Positions 1 to 7,442 are shown, numbered from the stretch's first letter. The stretch is 10,033 nucleotides of DNA from Marinosulfonomonas sp. (GCA_026989405.1 JALSJL010000447.1:1-10033), one strand, 5' to 3'. The notes: generated by a model from the sequence alone, not told the origin. Program-made: numbers and translations.

Positions 1-1
1 C

Positions 2-1372
2 GAATTTGGCCTGCTTTATCTCGGGTTCGCCCTGATCCTGATCATTGCGGCCGTCTGGCTGGGCATGTGGTTTGCCGAGCGGCTTTCGCGCCCGGTGGGG
101 CGTCTGGCCGGGGCCGCGCAGCGGGTCGGGGCGGGCGATCTGGATGTGCGGGTGCTGGAGGAGGATGGCGACGACGAAATCGCCATGCTCGGCCGGCTGT
201 TCAACCGGATGACCCATCAACTCAAGGGGCAGCGCGATGCCTTGCTGGAAAACACCCGCCAGATCGAAGAGCGCAGACGGCTGTTTGACGGTGTGCTGTC
301 ATCGGTCACCTCGGGGGTGATCGGGCTTGATGGCGACGGCAGGGTGACCTTCATTAACCGGTCCGCCGAGCGGCTGTTGCGGCTTCCCGAGCCACCGGAG
401 CCGGGCATCGATCTGTCGCTGGTCGCGGCCGAGTTCCAGCCGATTTTCGAGCGGCTCAAAGCGTCCCGTGGGGAGGTCGTGCAGGATGAAGTGCGCCTTG
501 TGCGCAAGGGCAAACAGGAAAACCTGCTGGTGCGCATGTCGACGATGCGCAACGCCGAAGGTGCGCTGGAAGGCTATGTTCTGGCGTTCGATGACGTGAC
601 CGACCTTGTGTCTGCACAACGCATGGCCGCATGGGGCGACGTTGCGCGCCGCATTGCCCATGAAATCAAGAACCCGCTGACCCCGATACAGCTTTCGGCC
701 GAGCGCCTGAAACGCAAATTCGGGCCAAGGCTGGGTGATGAGCAGGGCGAGCTTGAACAATATGCGGATGTGATCATCCGGCAGACCAACGACCTGCGCC
801 GGATCGTCGATGAGTTCTCGCGCTTTGCCCGCATGCCCGAGCCGGACCGCCATGAACACGATCTGGTCAAGCTGGTGTCGGATGCGGTTCTGCTACAGAA
901 AAGCGGCCAGCCGGATGTCAGGATCACAGCCGAGTTGCCGGACCATCCGGTGCTGGCCGATGTGGATACCACGATGATCAGCCAGGCGCTGACAAACATG
1001 ATCAAGAACGCCGGGGAAGCCATTGAAACAAGGATGGAAAAGGAAATGTCCACCCCGTTTCAGCCGGAGATACGGGTGTCTCTTGAACCGGACGGCTCCG
1101 ACGCTGTCATCACCATTGCCGACAACGGGATCGGGCTGCCTGAAGACCGCGCACGGTTGTTTGAACCCTATGTCACGACTCGCGCCGCCGGAACCGGGTT
1201 GGGCCTGCCGATCGTGAAGAAGATCATCGAAGAGCACGGCGGCTCGCTGGAACTGGCCGATGCCGAGGACTTCGGCGATGGCCACCATGGCGCGATGGCC
1301 ATCATCAGATTGCCGGTGCGGCGCAACGCCCGGCCGGACAAACAGACACACACGCAGGAAGCAGTAAAATGA
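2..1372 (+). CDS. ntrY: NtrY-type nitrogen/redox sensor histidine kinase, C-terminal part (5' end outside window)
   Basis: This is the membrane sensor kinase of the NtrYX two-component system, which autophosphorylates on His and passes the phosphate to NtrX. The reading frame is already open at base 2, so the N-terminal membrane and periplasmic part lies upstream; 456 residues are visible against roughly 700-780 in full family members. Fragment numbering: residues 1-22 form a hydrophobic segment, the last transmembrane helix. A HAMP linker follows (about 25-80), then a PAS domain (about 95-190). The HisKA domain has the H-box RRIAHEIKNPLTP with phospho-acceptor His220 (codon 659-661). The HATPase domain has the N-box Asn336, the G1 motif DNGIG at 374-378 and the G2 motif GTGLGLP at 397-403. 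All kinase motifs are intact. It ends 12 bases before ntrX, which supports cotranscription. The pairing with an NtrX-type regulator and the following trkA favour NtrY over other PAS kinases. Confidence 0.93.
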   Translation, partial: EFGLLYLGFALILIIAAVWLGMWFAERLSRPVGRLAGAAQRVGAGDLDVRVLEEDGDDEIAMLGRLFNRMTHQLKGQRDALLENTRQIEERRRLFDGVLSSVTSGVIGLDGDGRVTFINRSAERLLRLPEPPEPGIDLSLVAAEFQPIFERLKASRGEVVQDEVRLVRKGKQENLLVRMSTMRNAEGALEGYVLAFDDVTDLVSAQRMAAWGDVARRIAHEIKNPLTPIQLSAERLKRKFGPRLGDEQGELEQYADVIIRQTNDLRRIVDEFSRFARMPEPDRHEHDLVKLVSDAVLLQKSGQPDVRITAELPDHPVLADVDTTMISQALTNMIKNAGEAIETRMEKEMSTPFQPEIRVSLEPDGSDAVITIADNGIGLPEDRARLFEPYVTTRAAGTGLGLPIVKKIIEEHGGSLELADAEDFGDGHHGAMAIIRLPVRRNARPDKQTHTQEAVK

Positions 1373-1384
1373 GGAACCATCGAA

Positions 1385-2788
1385 ATGGGTGATATACTGA
1401 TCGTCGACGACGAACGTGATATCCGGGAACTGATTTCGGACATTCTGAAGGATGAGGGCTACACGACGCGCCTCGCCGCCAACTCGGAAGAATGCATGGC
1501 CCAGGTTGACGCCGATGCGCCGTCTCTCATGATTCTGGATATCTGGCTGAAAGACAGCAACATGGATGGCATCGATATCCTGAAAGCCGTCAAGCAGGAC
1601 AGGCCGGAAATCCCGGTGGTCATCATTTCGGGGCATGGCAACATCGAGATCGCCGTCGCGGCGATCAAGCAGGGGGCCTATGATTTCATCGAAAAGCCGT
1701 TCAACATCGACCAGCTTCTGGTGGTCATCCGGCGCGCGATGGAAGCCGCCAAGCTGCGCAGGGAAAATGTCGAACTCAAGCGCAAGGACGTGACAAGCGC
1801 CGAGATGGTCGGTTCAAGTTCGGCGTTCAAGGCTTTGAAAAGCCAGCTTGAAAAGGTTACCAAATCAAACGGCCGAGTGATGCTCAGCGGGCCGCCGGGG
1901 TCGGGCAAGGAAGTGGCCGCGCGTCATATCCATCTGAATTCGGCCCGCGCCAATGCGCCGTTTGTCTGCGTCAACTCGGCGTCCATTGCCCCCGAGCGGA
2001 TGGAAGAAGTGCTGTTTGGCCGCGAGTCCACGGGCCGCGGCGTCGAGCCGGGGCTGCTGGAGCAGGCCAACGGGGGCATCCTGTATCTGGATGAGGTGGC
2101 CGACATGCCGCCGGGCACGCAATCCAAGATCCTGCGTGTGCTGATCGACCAGCAGTTTCAGCGCGTCGGCGGGGCCGACAACGTGAATGTGGATATCCGG
2201 GTGATTTCCAGCACCACGCGCGACCTTGAGCAGGAAATCGAGGCCGGGCGGTTTCGCGAAGAATTGTATCATCGCCTCAACGTCGTGCCGATCGTGGTTC
2301 CGTCGCTCGAAGATCGCCGCGAGGACATTCCCGAACTGGCCGAGTATTTCATCGAGGTTCTGAACCGGGAGCAGGGCCTGCCGCTGCGCAAGCTTTCCGG
2401 TGAGGCCGTCGCGCTCTTGCAGACGATGCAGTGGCCCGGCAATGTCCGCCAGCTTCGCAATGTCATCGAGCGCGTTCTCATCCTTGGCGACAGCGAGGGC
2501 GAAATTACGGCGAGTGAGCTGCCGGGCACCGAGCTCAACCGCGACGAAGACGGGCGTGTGGTGTTGTCGGGCAATCTTGCGACCCTGCCGTTGCGCGAGG
2601 CGCGAGAATTGTTCGAACGCGAGTATCTGCTGACCCAGATCAACCGGTTTGGCGGCAATATCAGCCGCACGGCGACATTTGTCGGAATGGAACGCTCGGC
2701 CCTGCACCGCAAGCTCAAGTCCCTGGGGGTTGTGACCGCAAACAAGTCCGGCGCGCGGGTGGCCTTCGTGCCGGAAACTGCTGAATGA
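1385..2788 (+). CDS. ntrX: NtrX response regulator (receiver–AAA+–Fis-type HTH), lacking the GAFTGA loop
   Basis: Response regulator partner of NtrY, 467 residues, the usual family length. The receiver domain (about 1-120) has the acidic pair Asp8/Asp9, phospho-acceptor Asp52, Ser82 and Lys104 (EKPF). The AAA+ domain (about 140-375) has a Walker A motif GPPGSGKE at 169-176, Walker B LYLDE with Asp236/Glu237, and Arg-finger candidates in GRFREELYHRL. The C-terminus (about 400-450) is a Fis-type helix-turn-helix (NISRTATFVGMERSALHRKL). The GAFTGA loop that touches sigma-54 in NtrC-type activators is absent: after LFG (210-212) the chain runs RESTGRGVEPGLL straight into EQA, about four residues shorter than NtrC. 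Published work on alphaproteobacterial NtrX describes this divergence, so it may not act as a classical sigma-54 activator. The start at 1385 is supported by the purine-rich GAGGAA at 1371-1376, eight bases upstream and overlapping the ntrY stop. Confidence 0.95.
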   Translation: MGDILIVDDERDIRELISDILKDEGYTTRLAANSEECMAQVDADAPSLMILDIWLKDSNMDGIDILKAVKQDRPEIPVVIISGHGNIEIAVAAIKQGAYDFIEKPFNIDQLLVVIRRAMEAAKLRRENVELKRKDVTSAEMVGSSSAFKALKSQLEKVTKSNGRVMLSGPPGSGKEVAARHIHLNSARANAPFVCVNSASIAPERMEEVLFGRESTGRGVEPGLLEQANGGILYLDEVADMPPGTQSKILRVLIDQQFQRVGGADNVNVDIRVISSTTRDLEQEIEAGRFREELYHRLNVVPIVVPSLEDRREDIPELAEYFIEVLNREQGLPLRKLSGEAVALLQTMQWPGNVRQLRNVIERVLILGDSEGEITASELPGTELNRDEDGRVVLSGNLATLPLREARELFEREYLLTQINRFGGNISRTATFVGMERSALHRKLKSLGVVTANKSGARVAFVPETAE

Positions 2789-2797
2789 CATGGATGA

Positions 2798-2826
2798 TTG
2801 ACCGCCAACGAGGCATCTGCCATTCA
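2798..2826 (+). promoter_or_regulatory. Weak candidate promoter for trkA(H)
   Basis: In the 71-base gap after ntrX, TTGACC (2798-2803) matches five of six bases of the sigma-70 -35 consensus. At 17 bases spacing lies CATTCA (2821-2826), a poor -10 match. Alphaproteobacterial -10 elements are often loose, so this could be a secondary promoter inside the cluster. The -35 element carries nearly all of the support. No clear terminator is visible in this gap, so readthrough from ntrYX is also likely. Confidence 0.22.
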
Positions 2827-2859
2827 AAACGCCAGGCAGCGGCGTAAGGAGCCGGTTCG

Positions 2860-4236
2860 ATGAAGATCATCATCTGTGGCGCCGGTCAGGTGGGCTGGCA
2901 GATTGCCCGGCACCTGGCCATCGAAAAGAACGATGTGACCGTGGTCGACAACAACGCAGAACTGGTGGCGCGGGCAACCGACACGCTGGATGTGCAGGGT
3001 GTCGCCGGGTTTGCCAGCTACCCGGACGTGCTGGACCGGGCCGGCGCGCGTGACGCTGACATGATCATCGCGGCCACCCATTCTGACGAGGTCAACATGG
3101 TCACCTGCCAGGTGGCCCATTCGGTCTTTTCGATCCCGCGCAAGGTCGCGCGGTTGCGCAGCCAGGCCTATCTGACGGCGATATATTCCGATCTTTACCG
3201 GCGCGACCACATGCCGATTGATGTGGTGATCAGCCCGGAACGCGAAGTCGCCGAAGCCGCGCTGCGCCGGCTGGCGGCGCCGGCGGCCTTTGATATCCAG
3301 GCCTTCCTTGGTGGCAAGGCGCAGCTGATCGGCATCGATCTGGACGAAGACTGCCCGGTCATCAACACGCCCCTGCGGCAGCTGACCGACCTGTTTTCGA
3401 CCCTGCGTGCCATTGTCGTCGGGGTCCGTCGCGATGGCCGGCTTTTTGCGCCCGACCCGGACGACCAGTTGTTCGCGCATGACCAGATCTATCTGTTCTG
3501 CCATGCCGAAGACCTGAACCGCGCGCTGGAAATTTTCGGCAAGACCAACAAGAAACAGGAACGCGTTGTCATCATCGGCGGCGGCAACGTCGGCCTGGCG
3601 GTGGCCCGGGCCCTGGAAAACCGCACCGAACGTGTGCGCGCCAAGATCATCGAGAAATCCCGCAAAGTGGCCGAACGCGCCGCCGACACGCTGGAGCGCA
3701 CGATCGTTCTGAATGGCGACGGGATGGACAATGGGCTGCTTGAAGAAGCCGGGATTGACCGAGCAGACGCTGTTCTTGCGGTCACTGACGACGACAAGAC
3801 GAATATTCTGGCCTCGGTTCGCGCCAAGGCCGCCGGGGCAGACATGGCGATCTGCCTGATCAACGATCCGACCCTTTCATCGCTCATGAGCACGCTGAAA
3901 ATCGACGCCTATATCAACCCGCGTGCGACGACCGTCAGCTCGATCCTGCGCCACATACGCCACGGGCGCGTGCGCGAAGTCTATTCGATCGGCGATGCCG
4001 AGGCCGAGGTCATCGAGGCGCAGGTTCTGTCCACATCGCCAATCGCAGGGCAGCAGATCCGCGATATCGACTTTCCGGAAGGGGTGCGCGTGGGGGTGAT
4101 CCTGAAAGGCGAAGTCGTTGTCCGCCCGACCGGTTCGACCCGTATCGAAGAAGGCGATATCATCACGATTTTCTCGATGGCCGACGACGTGCCCGAAGTT
4201 GAGCGCTTGTTGCAGGTCTCGATCGATTTCTTCTGA
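2860..4236 (+). CDS. trkA: Trk system potassium uptake protein TrkA (NAD-binding RCK/KTN subunit)
   Basis: Peripheral cytoplasmic subunit that binds nucleotides and gates the TrkH K+ channel. It has 458 residues, the usual full length, with the duplicated RCK architecture. The first Rossmann fold has GAGQVG at residues 7-12 and the acidic end of strand two at Asp30. The second has GGGNVG at 240-245 and an acidic residue, Glu265, at the matching place. Each Rossmann half is followed by a TrkA-C (RCK_C) type domain; the last one spans about 370-458 and includes VRPTGSTRIEEGDII. The start is fixed by a strong Shine-Dalgarno AAGGAG (2846-2851), eight bases before ATG. The stop shares one base with the trkH start (TGATG), so the two subunits are probably translationally coupled, as expected for partners of one complex. 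The position after ntrYX is a known alphaproteobacterial arrangement. No defect is visible. Confidence 0.96.
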   Translation: MKIIICGAGQVGWQIARHLAIEKNDVTVVDNNAELVARATDTLDVQGVAGFASYPDVLDRAGARDADMIIAATHSDEVNMVTCQVAHSVFSIPRKVARLRSQAYLTAIYSDLYRRDHMPIDVVISPEREVAEAALRRLAAPAAFDIQAFLGGKAQLIGIDLDEDCPVINTPLRQLTDLFSTLRAIVVGVRRDGRLFAPDPDDQLFAHDQIYLFCHAEDLNRALEIFGKTNKKQERVVIIGGGNVGLAVARALENRTERVRAKIIEKSRKVAERAADTLERTIVLNGDGMDNGLLEEAGIDRADAVLAVTDDDKTNILASVRAKAAGADMAICLINDPTLSSLMSTLKIDAYINPRATTVSSILRHIRHGRVREVYSIGDAEAEVIEAQVLSTSPIAGQQIRDIDFPEGVRVGVILKGEVVVRPTGSTRIEEGDIITIFSMADDVPEVERLLQVSIDFF

Positions 4237-5738
4237 TGTTTGATCGCCTGCTCTCCCTGCCTCTGATCGTGATCCTGATGGGGTTTGCGGCGATCGCAAT
4301 GTATGTTCCGGCCGCCCATGCCGCGGTGCTGCGCGACTTTGAGGTCATGCGGGCGTTTTTTCAGTCCGCCAATCTGTTGCTGGTGCTGACGGCGATGGTG
4401 GCCATTGCCACGGCAAACCGCCGGGTGCGGCAGCCGGGCCGGTCCTATCTTCTGGCCCTGCTGGCCGCCTATGGCGGTCTTCCGGTCTTTTTGGCGGTGC
4501 CGTTTTCGGTCTCGGTGCCCGATACCAGCTTCCTGAATGCCTATGTCGAGATGGTGTCGGATCTCACCACGACGGGGGCCACGTTTTTCGATGATCCGTC
4601 GCGCCTGCCGGCGTCGGTTCACTTGTGGCGTGCACTGGTCGGGTGGGGTGGTGGCCTGCTGGTGCTGGTGGCCGCGATTGCGATCCTTGCGCCGATGAAC
4701 CTGGGCGGTTTCGAAGTCTTGTCGGGAACCGGCGGGCGGGTCGAAATCCGGTCAGCCGAAGATGGGTCGCGCCGCCTGCGTCGCGCCGTGGCGCGTCTGC
4801 TGCCGATCTATGCAGCCTTCACGCTGGTGCTTTGGGTCGGGCTTCTGATTGCCGGTGACCGGCCCCTGGTTGCGCTGACGCACGCCATGTCGGTGGTGTC
4901 GACCAGCGGCATTTCGGCCATCGGCGGGGTCGATCAGGCCGCATCGGGTATCGTCGGTGAGGTGCTGATATTCTTCATGTTTCTGCTTGCGGTCACACGT
5001 CAGTTTTTCAGCCCGGAGCAGGCCGGGCCATTGCCGAGCCGGATCGCAAGCGACCCCGAGTTTCGCATCGCGGTTTTTCTGGTGGCCTCGGTGCCGGTGC
5101 TGTTGTTCCTGCGCCACTGGATCGCCGCGCTCGAAGTCCAGGAGGCAGCCGGTCTCGGGCAGGCGCTGAAGGCGTTGTGGGGGGCCGTGTTCACGGTGTT
5201 GTCCTTTCTGACGACCACCGGGTTCCAGTCCGCCGACTGGGCCGATGCGCGCCAGTGGTCGGGGCTGGAAACGCCGGGGATCATCCTGATGGGGCTGGCC
5301 CTGATCGGCGGCGGCGTGGCGACAACGGCGGGCGGTGTGAAACTGTTGCGGGTCTATGCGCTGTTCAAACATGGTGCCCGCGAAATGGACCGGCTGGTGC
5401 ATCCGTCGTCGGTTGGCGGGGCCGGCGTGGTTGCGCGCCGCCTGCGCCGGCAGGGCGCCCAGGTTGCCTGGGTCTTTTTCATGCTGTTTGCGCTGCTTCT
5501 GGCGCTGGTCGTCGTGCTGTTCACGCTCAACGGCGAGGACTTCGAAAGCGCCGTCGCGCTGGCCATTGCCGCCCTGTCAACCACCGGGCCGGTGCTGACC
5601 ATCGCCGCCGAAACGCCGATATCGCTGCATTCGCTCAGCGCGTTTTCCAAGCTCATACTGGCCGGGGCGATGGTTCTGGGGCGTCTTGAACTTCTCGCGA
5701 TCATCGCCTTGATGAACCCGGATTTCTGGCGCCGTTGA
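4236..5738 (+). CDS. trkH: Trk system potassium uptake protein TrkH (K+ channel/transporter subunit)
   Basis: Inner-membrane K+-conducting subunit that works with TrkA. It has 500 residues, is strongly hydrophobic, and begins with a transmembrane helix (about residues 5-30). The fold of this family is four M1–P-loop–M2 repeats, and all four selectivity-filter segments are recognisable, each with its conserved glycine: TTTGA with Gly114, STSGI with Gly225, TTTGF with Gly329 and STTGP with Gly451. The segment TTAGGVKLLR soon after the third loop fits the conserved helix region of TrkH/KtrB proteins that contributes to the gate. A full set of four filters argues for a working channel. The start overlaps the trkA stop by one base; the same operon and a fixed stoichiometric partner are implied. 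TrkH is preferred over TrkG or KtrB because of the adjacent double-RCK TrkA and the length. Confidence 0.95.
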   Translation: MFDRLLSLPLIVILMGFAAIAMYVPAAHAAVLRDFEVMRAFFQSANLLLVLTAMVAIATANRRVRQPGRSYLLALLAAYGGLPVFLAVPFSVSVPDTSFLNAYVEMVSDLTTTGATFFDDPSRLPASVHLWRALVGWGGGLLVLVAAIAILAPMNLGGFEVLSGTGGRVEIRSAEDGSRRLRRAVARLLPIYAAFTLVLWVGLLIAGDRPLVALTHAMSVVSTSGISAIGGVDQAASGIVGEVLIFFMFLLAVTRQFFSPEQAGPLPSRIASDPEFRIAVFLVASVPVLLFLRHWIAALEVQEAAGLGQALKALWGAVFTVLSFLTTTGFQSADWADARQWSGLETPGIILMGLALIGGGVATTAGGVKLLRVYALFKHGAREMDRLVHPSSVGGAGVVARRLRRQGAQVAWVFFMLFALLLALVVVLFTLNGEDFESAVALAIAALSTTGPVLTIAAETPISLHSLSAFSKLILAGAMVLGRLELLAIIALMNPDFWRR

Positions 5739-5763
5739 CCGGGCGGCAAGTGCCCCGGACAAT
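5735..5763 (+). promoter_or_regulatory. Candidate sigma-70-type promoter upstream of hfq
   Basis: TTGACC (5735-5740) overlaps the trkH stop codon. Seventeen bases later is GACAAT (5758-5763), which matches four of six bases of TATAAT. The predicted start near 5770 would give a leader of roughly 115 bases before hfq. This is the best -35/-10 pair I can find in the 145-base gap. The same stretch also forms a small GC-rich hairpin, so promoter and terminator readings overlap. Confidence 0.35.
5739..5758 (+). terminator. Weak GC hairpin directly after trkH
   Basis: CCGGG (5739-5743) can pair with CCCGG (5754-5758) around a ten-base loop, immediately after the trkH stop. There is no T-run afterwards, only the moderately AT-rich ACAATTCGTCACATTA, so it is at best a weak or Rho-assisted terminator, or an RNA end-stabilising stem. 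Confidence 0.2.
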
Positions 5764-5883
5764 TCGTCACATTAGGGCTGGAATCTCGCTCCGCGCGCGG
5801 CCATACTTGTTGCTGCTGATCAACGGCCTGCCGAAGAGGGGCAGAACGCAACGAAACCGCGCAACAACAAAAGGCTTTGAAAA
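5764..5883 (+). other. hfq leader region
   Basis: This is the rest of the trkH–hfq gap and holds no convincing ORF. It includes a GAATC (5781-5785), which fits the GANTC site of the CcrM methylase found in many Alphaproteobacteria, and a CTGGAA/CCATACT pair (5778-5783, 5801-5807) that faintly resembles a heat-shock sigma promoter. The start-proximal end is AC-rich and then has AAAAGG (5869-5874), a short Shine-Dalgarno nine bases before the hfq ATG. Hfq is autoregulated through its leader in other bacteria; nothing here proves that. Confidence 0.3.
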
Positions 5884-6123
5884 ATGGCTGGGGACAGACA
5901 GAACTTGCAAGACGCGTTTCTTAACCATGTTCGCAAGACCAAGGTTCCGGTGACGATTTTTCTGATCAATGGTGTCAAACTGCAAGGTGTCATCACCTGG
6001 TTTGACAATTTCTGCGTCCTGCTGCGCCGCGACGGTCAATCACAGCTTGTCTACAAACATGCGATTTCGACCATCATGCCGTCGCAACCGATTTCGCTTT
6101 ATGATGGTGAAGACCAGGCGTGA
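5884..6123 (+). CDS. hfq: RNA-binding chaperone Hfq
   Basis: Hexameric Sm-like protein that binds small RNAs and A-rich mRNA segments and promotes their pairing. It has 79 residues, the short form usual in Alphaproteobacteria, with almost no C-terminal tail beyond residue 70. The visible Sm1 motif (VTIFLINGVKLQGVITWFDNF, about 23-43) and Sm2 motif (YKHAIS, 57-62) are intact. Proximal-site residues equivalent to those of E. coli are present: Gln9, Asp10, Phe43, Lys58 and His59. The basic rim is kept as Arg17, Lys18 and Lys20, and Phe26 replaces the distal-site tyrosine. The start at 5884 gives the canonical N-terminus, though its Shine-Dalgarno (AAAAGG) is modest. The stop overlaps hflX by four bases, matching the widespread hfq–hflX pairing. 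In diazotrophic Alphaproteobacteria this gene is also called nrfA and affects nifA expression. Confidence 0.98.
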   Translation: MAGDRQNLQDAFLNHVRKTKVPVTIFLINGVKLQGVITWFDNFCVLLRRDGQSQLVYKHAISTIMPSQPISLYDGEDQA

Positions 6124-7394
6124 ACGAAACCGCTGCCAAGGCTGTCCGGGCGTGGGTTCTGCACCCGGATATCCAGACAGCCAGAGACCGGCGAACCGCC
6201 GGTCCGGCCCTGGAAGAAGCGGTGGCGCTGGCCGGTGCGCTGGGTGATCTCGACATTGTCGGCTCGGACGTGGTGCGCCTGCCAAGGGCGCAGCCCGGCA
6301 TGCTGTTCGGCAAGGGAAAACTGCGCGAGCTTGGCGAGCGCTTCGCCTCGGAGAAAATCGATCTGGTCCTGATCGACGGGCCGGTCACCCCGGTGCAGCA
6401 GCGCAACCTGGAAAAGGCCTGGAATGTAAAACTGCTCGATCGCACCGGGCTGATCCTTGAAATCTTTGCCGACCGCGCCCGCACCCGCGAAGGCGTGTTG
6501 CAGGTGGAACTGGCGGCGCTCAGCTATCAGCGCACCCGCCTGGTGCGGGCCTGGACCCACCTTGAACGCCAACGTGGCGGGCTTGGATTTGTCGGGGGGC
6601 CGGGCGAAACCCAGATCGAAGCCGACCGGCGCGCCATTGACGATGCGATCAACCGGATCCGCAAGCAACTGGCCAAGGTCTCCAAGACCCGCGCGCTGCA
6701 TCGTGCGGCGCGCGCGCGGGTGCCTTTCCCGGTGGTGGCGCTGGTGGGCTACACCAACTCGGGGAAATCCACGCTGTTCAACCGGCTGACCGGTGCCGGG
6801 GTTCTGGCCGAAGACATGCTGTTTGCCACGCTCGACCCGACCATGCGCGCGATCGAGCTGCCGACCGGCGCCAAGGTCATCCTGTCGGACACGGTCGGGT
6901 TCATTTCCGATCTGCCAACCCAGCTTGTCGCCGCCTTCCGGGCCACGCTGGAAGAGGTTCTGAGCGCCGACCTGATCATCCATGTCCGCGACATTTCACA
7001 CCCGGACAGTGCAAGCCAGGCCGCCGATGTCGAGGCCATTCTGGAAGAACTGGGCGTCGATCCGAGCGCGCGCCGGCTGGAGGTCTGGAACAAGATCGAC
7101 CGGCTGGACCAGGAGCAGCGCGAGGCCACGCTGACCCTGGCCGGGCGCGATGAGGGCGTCATCGCGATCTCGGCGCTGACCGGGGCCGGCGTTGACACGC
7201 TGACAGCCAGAATCGGCGACCTGCTGGAGGATGCGCGCCATGAGCTGGAGCTGTTCCTGGATTTTTCGCAGGGCAGGCAACGGGCCTGGTTGTTCGAACA
7301 GGGTGTCGTGGAACACGAGACGCAGGAAGAAAACGGCTACCGCCTGCGGGTGCGCTGGAGCGCGCGTCAGCAAAAGCAGTTTCGCGAAATCTGA
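6120..7394 (+). CDS. hflX: Ribosome-associated GTPase HflX
   Basis: GTPase of the OBG–HflX group that binds the large ribosomal subunit and, in E. coli, can split stalled or heat-stressed ribosomes. It has 424 residues. The N-terminal HflX domain (about 1-190) contains the family signatures PGMLFGKGKL and GGPGETQIEADRR, separated by a helical linker. The G domain has G1 GYTNSGKST at 210-218 (Lys216), G3 DTVGF at 257-261, G4 NKID at 324-327 and G5 SAL starting at 351. A short C-terminal domain follows. The chosen start is GTG at 6120, which overlaps the hfq stop as GTGA and implies translational coupling. It places the conserved VLHPDI segment at the expected distance from the N-terminus; no strong Shine-Dalgarno is seen, which also fits coupling. 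All nucleotide-binding motifs are intact. Downstream lies a 48-base gap and then a convergent gene. Confidence 0.96.
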   Translation: MNETAAKAVRAWVLHPDIQTARDRRTAGPALEEAVALAGALGDLDIVGSDVVRLPRAQPGMLFGKGKLRELGERFASEKIDLVLIDGPVTPVQQRNLEKAWNVKLLDRTGLILEIFADRARTREGVLQVELAALSYQRTRLVRAWTHLERQRGGLGFVGGPGETQIEADRRAIDDAINRIRKQLAKVSKTRALHRAARARVPFPVVALVGYTNSGKSTLFNRLTGAGVLAEDMLFATLDPTMRAIELPTGAKVILSDTVGFISDLPTQLVAAFRATLEEVLSADLIIHVRDISHPDSASQAADVEAILEELGVDPSARRLEVWNKIDRLDQEQREATLTLAGRDEGVIAISALTGAGVDTLTARIGDLLEDARHELELFLDFSQGRQRAWLFEQGVVEHETQEENGYRLRVRWSARQQKQFREI

Positions 7395-7401
7395 CCGGGC
7401 G

Positions 7402-7433
7402 GACCGGGCGGGGCGGGGGAAGCGAACCCGGTC
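7402..7433. terminator. Possible hairpin between convergent hflX and acylase genes
   Basis: GACCGGG (7402-7408) is complementary to CCCGGTC (7427-7433) with an 18-base loop. A second copy of GACCGGG at 7393-7399, which spans the last two bases of the hflX stop, could pair with the same arm. There is no T-run on either strand, so this is not a standard intrinsic terminator. It occupies most of the 48-base convergent gap (7395-7442), which holds nothing else I can name. Confidence 0.25.
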
Positions 7434-7442
7434 TCTGGCCGC

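Noticed and set aside
2012..2080. Frameshift or deletion as the cause of the missing GAFTGA in ntrX
   Set aside because: The reading frame is continuous and the flanking motifs (LFG, GLLEQA, LYLDEVADMP) are all in place. The family is known to diverge here, so damage is unlikely.
1865..2827. 320-codon minus-strand open frame opposite ntrX
   Set aside because: It mirrors the AAA+ and HTH coding sequence of ntrX, has a low-complexity composition and shows no domain. It is a shadow of GC-rich codon bias.
2824..3504. 226-codon minus-strand open frame opposite trkA
   Set aside because: It is antisense to the first RCK half of TrkA, with no ribosome-binding site or motif. I treat it as a shadow.
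7403..7420. GC-rich tandem GGGCGG-like run after hflX as a repeat array or origin element
   Set aside because: There are only two imperfect copies over fewer than 30 bases, which GC-rich composition easily explains. No AT-rich unwinding region or DnaA boxes are seen.
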